Shown piece after piece: positions 6,866 through 9,462 of a stretch of DNA of 9,462 nucleotides. This DNA is from Candidatus Aenigmatarchaeota archaeon. GTDB taxonomy: Archaea; Aenigmatarchaeota; Aenigmatarchaeia; Aenigmatarchaeales; Aenigmatarchaeaceae. Both the position numbers and the translations under genes were made by a program. Each line of letters starts with the position of its first letter. Positions within the stretch are counted from its first letter, which is position 1. The notes under the pieces are model-generated. The model was given only the letters and a program-made list of their open reading frames with translations. It made no database searches and was not told where the DNA came from. The stretch is from NCBI GenBank assembly GCA_018221065.1, contig JAAOXY010000105.1, positions 1 to 9,462 of the forward strand, in the 5' to 3' direction.

Positions 6866-7063
6866 ATGGCTATGACTCAATTAAAAGTGGAAGTTGACGA
6901 TGAAAGTAAAAGAGGACCTACAAAATGTCCAAAATGTCAAGGAAAAATATTGATAATCGATGGTACTTTCATCAAATGGTTAACATGCCCTAAATGCAAG
7001 TATAAAAAACTCATATCTAACAAAGACAAGCCGCCAATAAAGGTAACATCATTAATGGACTAA
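6866..7063 (+). CDS. Small zinc-ribbon protein
   Basis: A 65-residue protein with one four-cysteine zinc ribbon: CPKC at residues 21-24 and CPKC at 41-44, separated by 16 residues. The loop (QGKILIIDGTFIKWLT) has the strand-turn-strand look of zinc ribbons found in RNA polymerase subunits, transcription factors and ribosomal proteins. A short acidic N-terminus and a lysine-rich C-terminus flank it. The function is unknown; binding to RNA, polymerase or a protein partner is plausible. ATG 6866 (or 6863) is preferred over ATG 6842 because of the GGAGG site. The gene follows the 126-residue unknown gene by about 20 nt and is probably cotranscribed. It ends with three consecutive in-frame stops (TAA TAA TAG, 7061-7069). 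Confidence 0.8.
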   Translation: MAMTQLKVEVDDESKRGPTKCPKCQGKILIIDGTFIKWLTCPKCKYKKLISNKDKPPIKVTSLMD

Positions 7064-7077
7064 TAATAGACTAATTC

Positions 7078-7111
7078 TTTATATGGGGCTGTATGTAATC
7101 TTATAGTGGTG
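7078..7111 (+). promoter_or_regulatory. gatD promoter: TATA box and Shine-Dalgarno
   Basis: TTTATAT at 7078-7084 is centred 36 nt before ATG 7117, so transcription should start near 7107 and give a leader of about 10 nt. The leader carries GGTG at 7108-7111, 5 nt before the ATG. The layout matches the one proposed for the surface protein gene. It would drive the gatD - methyltransferase - gatE operon. Confidence 0.6.
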
Positions 7112-7116
7112 CGTAT

Positions 7117-8478
7117 ATGTTAGTAGAAAATTATTCTCCAAATATCAGAACAGCACTCAAAAGAGCTAAAATAAAGGTCGGTGACAGAATAACTGTCGAA
7201 AAAGGAAAAGAAAATCATGAAGGCCTTCTTATGCCTAGAAATGATCTAGGAGATAAAAATGCACTTGTTATAAAATTAGATTCTGGTTACAATATCGGTA
7301 TTGGATTTAGTTCAAGCATGAAGATATCTAAAAGTAATAAAAAAGAACCAACAAATATTAAAGAGGAGGTTGAGTTTGAGATGGGAAAGAAAGCAGTTCC
7401 TAAGTTAAAGTTTGATTCATCAAAACCACCAGTATCATTGATATCAACTGGCGGTACAATCGCTTCTCGTGTAGATTACAAAACTGGTGGTGTTAGAGCT
7501 CTAGAAAAGCCAGAAGAATTATTGATGAATGTTCCTGAATTAAAAGATTTTGCTAATATCAAAGTTATTTCTCCTTTCAAAAAGATGTCAGAAGATATGG
7601 ATTATAAAGACTGGCAGAAATTAGCTAAATTAGTTGCTAAAGAATTAAATGCTGGCAATAATGTTGTAATAACTCACGGCACAGATACATTACATTTCAC
7701 AGCAGCCGCCTTATCCTTTATGTTAACTAATCTTCACAAGCCAGTTGTTCTTGTTGGTTCTCAGAGATCAATAGATCGTGGTTCTTCAGATGCATTTTCT
7801 AATTTAGTATGTGCAACTCACATGGCATTGTCAAATGTTGGCGAAGTTGGTATCTGTATGCATGGTTCTATGAATGATGATTACTGTACATTCAATCGTG
7901 GTACAAGAGTTAGAAAGATGCACACAAGTAGAAGAGACACATTTAGAACAATGGGCGATGTACCAATAGCAAAGATGTCGACAAAAGGTAACATCGATAC
8001 TATTTCAAAATATAATCATAGAAAGAACGAAAAAGTCAAAGTGGATGACAAGTTTGAACCTAAAGTTGCTTTGTTAAAAGCATATCCAAATTCTGAACCA
8101 GAAATTTTAGAAATGTTAGTTAAGAAAGGTTACAAAGGTTTTGTTATTGAAGGTACAGGTTTTGGACACGTTCCAACAGATGCTAAAAAGAGTTGGATTA
8201 ATACAATAAAGAAATTGACAAAGAAAAAGATTCCTGTCGTAGTTACAGCACAGACTTTGTATGGCAGGGTCAATGAAAATGTTTACACTAATTTGATTAA
8301 GTTATTCCATGATGCAGGTGCAATACCAGGCGAAGACATGTTACCTGAAGTTGCTTATGTTAAATTATCTTGGGTTCTAGGACATACAAAGAATCCAGAC
8401 GAAGTAAAGAAGATGATGTTAACAAACATTGCTGGTGAGATAACAGAAAGATCTGTTATTAATACATTACAGGTGTAA
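7117..8478 (+). CDS. gatD: Glutamyl-tRNA(Gln) amidotransferase subunit D
   Basis: GatD is the asparaginase-like, ammonia-producing subunit of the archaeal GatDE complex. It hydrolyses glutamine, and GatE uses the ammonia to convert Glu-tRNA(Gln) to Gln-tRNA(Gln) in the cytoplasm. At 453 residues it is of normal length. Residues about 1-85 form the N-terminal beta-barrel domain found in GatD but not in plain asparaginases, followed by a charged linker. The asparaginase-like domain shows STGGTIAS with the catalytic threonine T114, THGTDT with T189 and D190, the VGSQRSIDRGSSDAFSNL stretch, and RKMHTSRRD holding the catalytic lysine K267. The IEGTGFGHVP and TAQTLYGRVNENVY segments are also GatD-typical. 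The start at ATG 7117 has GGTG 5 nt upstream and gives the full barrel domain. The next gene begins 3 nt after the stop. Confidence 0.97.
   Translation: MLVENYSPNIRTALKRAKIKVGDRITVEKGKENHEGLLMPRNDLGDKNALVIKLDSGYNIGIGFSSSMKISKSNKKEPTNIKEEVEFEMGKKAVPKLKFDSSKPPVSLISTGGTIASRVDYKTGGVRALEKPEELLMNVPELKDFANIKVISPFKKMSEDMDYKDWQKLAKLVAKELNAGNNVVITHGTDTLHFTAAALSFMLTNLHKPVVLVGSQRSIDRGSSDAFSNLVCATHMALSNVGEVGICMHGSMNDDYCTFNRGTRVRKMHTSRRDTFRTMGDVPIAKMSTKGNIDTISKYNHRKNEKVKVDDKFEPKVALLKAYPNSEPEILEMLVKKGYKGFVIEGTGFGHVPTDAKKSWINTIKKLTKKKIPVVVTAQTLYGRVNENVYTNLIKLFHDAGAIPGEDMLPEVAYVKLSWVLGHTKNPDEVKKMMLTNIAGEITERSVINTLQV
8472..8475 (+). promoter_or_regulatory. Shine-Dalgarno GGTG of the methyltransferase, inside the end of gatD
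   Basis: GGTG is encoded by the last sense codons of gatD and lies 6 nt before ATG 8482. This indicates translational coupling within the operon. Confidence 0.6.
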
Positions 8479-8481
8479 GAA

Positions 8482-9249
8482 ATGAAAAAAAGTCAAGATA
8501 GAATAAAAGACTGGTGGGAAGATAGTTCAAAATGGTATCAAAAAGATGCAAAGATACATACAAGAGCAGCTCATTATGGACCATATGCACCAGATGAAGA
8601 TAAACTGAGATTGTTAGGTAAGGTTAAAGGAAAGAAGATTCTAGAGATAGGTTGTGGGGGAGGACAATGTTCTATAGCTTTTGCTAAAGAAGGAGCAAAC
8701 GTAACAGGTGTAGACATATCAGAAGAGCAACTAAAATATGCTGAAAATCTTGCAAAGAAGAATAAAGTAAAAGTAAAGTTTGTACAAAGTGATGTCCAAA
8801 CATTAAAACAATTTAAGTCAAACGGTTACGATATAGTTTTTTCTACTTGGGCTTTACAATATATACCAGATTTGAAAAAATGTTTCAAAGAAGTTCATAG
8901 AATTCTTAAGAAAAATGGATTGTTTGTATTTAGTTTCGGTCATCCTTTTCACGAAAATATTAATCCCAAAACAACAAAATTAAAATATAATTATAATAAA
9001 CCCGGTAAGGTTGTTGAGACAGAAACATGGGCAGACGGCAAGAAACACACATTCATAATGTTCAAAAGAAGAATAAGTGATATTTATGATGCTATAGTTG
9101 AATCAGGATTAACATTAGAAAAGATATTAGAGCCTGTAAAATTAAAAGGTCAAAAAGCATGGACATCAGATCCATTTACAGACGATTTCTCACTTAAATT
9201 GGCCAAGATGGTTCCACCAACAATAATATTCAAAACAAGAAAAAAGTGA
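8482..9249 (+). CDS. Class I SAM-dependent methyltransferase between gatD and gatE
   Basis: A 255-residue methyltransferase of the Methyltransf_11/UbiE-like group. It has the SAM-binding loop LEIGCGGGQ (54-62), the acidic ribose-binding VTGVDIS (74-80), an aspartate at the adenine-contact site (SD, 103-104), and the YDIVFSTWALQYIPDL segment (116-131) that follows motif III in this family. The helical N-terminus WWEDSSKWYQ, then HYGPYAPDEDKLRLLG, and the later FSFGHPF (150-156) match a widespread group of uncharacterised small-molecule-type methyltransferases. There is no RNA-binding domain and no catalytic NPPY or cysteine motif, so the substrate is unknown. It lies 3 nt after gatD and 4 nt before gatE, so it is certainly cotranscribed. 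A link to tRNA(Gln) metabolism rests only on position. Confidence 0.9.
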   Translation: MKKSQDRIKDWWEDSSKWYQKDAKIHTRAAHYGPYAPDEDKLRLLGKVKGKKILEIGCGGGQCSIAFAKEGANVTGVDISEEQLKYAENLAKKNKVKVKFVQSDVQTLKQFKSNGYDIVFSTWALQYIPDLKKCFKEVHRILKKNGLFVFSFGHPFHENINPKTTKLKYNYNKPGKVVETETWADGKKHTFIMFKRRISDIYDAIVESGLTLEKILEPVKLKGQKAWTSDPFTDDFSLKLAKMVPPTIIFKTRKK

Positions 9250-9253
9250 TTAA

Positions 9254-9462
9254 ATGGATTACGAACAATTGGGAACAAAAATAGGAATAGAAGTACACAA
9301 TCGTTTAGCTACTAAAAGAAAATTATTTTGTAATTGTCCTGCAAAGATAACAGAAGAAAAACCAGATTTAATTATTACCAGAAAGCTTCGTGCAGTTGCA
9401 GGTGAACTAGGTAAAGTAGATCCTGCTGCAATGTTTGAAGCATTGAGAGGAAAAGATTTCCA
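9254..9462 (+). CDS. gatE: Glutamyl-tRNA(Gln) amidotransferase subunit E, N-terminal part (cut by window end)
   Basis: The 69 visible residues match the start of GatE, the GatB-related subunit that phosphorylates and amidates Glu-tRNA(Gln) with ammonia from GatD. Markers are GIEVH (residues 11-15), the KLFCNCP motif (24-29), and the segment RKLRAVAGELGKVDPAAMFEA followed by LRGKDF, typical of GatE and absent from bacterial GatB. The residues after the histidine are NRL where QQL or VQL is usual. The start ATG 9254 follows GTGAT (9246-9250), a weak Shine-Dalgarno overlapping the stop of the methyltransferase gene. The rest of the gene, including the aspartyl-tRNA-synthetase-like insertion and the tail, lies beyond the window. 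Confidence 0.95.
   Translation, partial: MDYEQLGTKIGIEVHNRLATKRKLFCNCPAKITEEKPDLIITRKLRAVAGELGKVDPAAMFEALRGKDF

Noticed and set aside
1..9462. CRISPR array, tRNA/rRNA genes, insertion sequence or prophage
   Set aside because: No spaced repeats, cloverleaf-like stretches, terminal inverted repeats or transposase/phage proteins were seen. Intergenic gaps are at most about 55 bases.

Overview
The window is a gene-dense, A+T-rich piece (about two thirds A+T by eye) of an archaeal chromosome. The archaeal assignment rests on four things: an ABCE1/Rli1 ribosome-recycling ATPase, the archaea-specific GatD/GatE transamidosome, a HemK2/Mtq2-type methyltransferase, and TATA-box promoters placed about 25 nt before start codons that lack a leader. 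The style (small intergenic gaps, low G+C, short proteins, one very large glycoprotein-like surface protein) would fit a DPANN lineage such as Woesearchaeota or Pacearchaeota. That lineage call is an inference and not firm. No gene-free stretch longer than about 55 bases exists, and I see no tRNA, rRNA, CRISPR array or insertion sequence.

Left part (1-1878): the 3' two thirds or so of the second half of ABCE1 enters from the left edge. It ends one base before the stop of a convergent two-gene minus-strand operon made of a PAP2-family membrane phosphatase followed by a small PPOX-fold flavin-binding protein. Centre left (1918-5573): a Mtq2-like protein-glutamine methyltransferase diverges from the PAP2 gene. 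It is followed by a 1016-residue secreted, membrane-anchored, sequon-rich surface protein with an N-terminal alpha/beta domain, a stack of Ig-like domains, a coiled coil, one transmembrane helix and a tyrosine-rich cytoplasmic tail.

Centre right (5608-7063): a DRG/Obg-like GTPase with a C-terminal TGS domain, whose G3 and G4 motifs are degenerate, is followed by an unrecognised 126-residue protein and a 65-residue zinc ribbon. Right part (7117-9462): gatD, a class I SAM methyltransferase and the start of gatE sit 3-4 nt apart in one operon. It makes Gln-tRNA(Gln) by amidating misacylated Glu-tRNA(Gln), with an extra methyltransferase wedged in.

Most genes concern translation: recycling (ABCE1), release-factor modification (Mtq2), a TGS GTPase and tRNA amidation (GatDE). 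Start sites fall into two classes. Leaderless genes have a TATA box centred 24-26 nt before the ATG and no Shine-Dalgarno. Genes with a leader, or inside an operon, carry a GGTG/GAGGTG/GGAGG element in a nearly constant register (7-8 nt after the GGAGG-equivalent). I used this register to choose several starts. The most unusual items are the degenerate TGS GTPase with its unknown neighbours, the architecture of the surface protein, and the methyltransferase between gatD and gatE.
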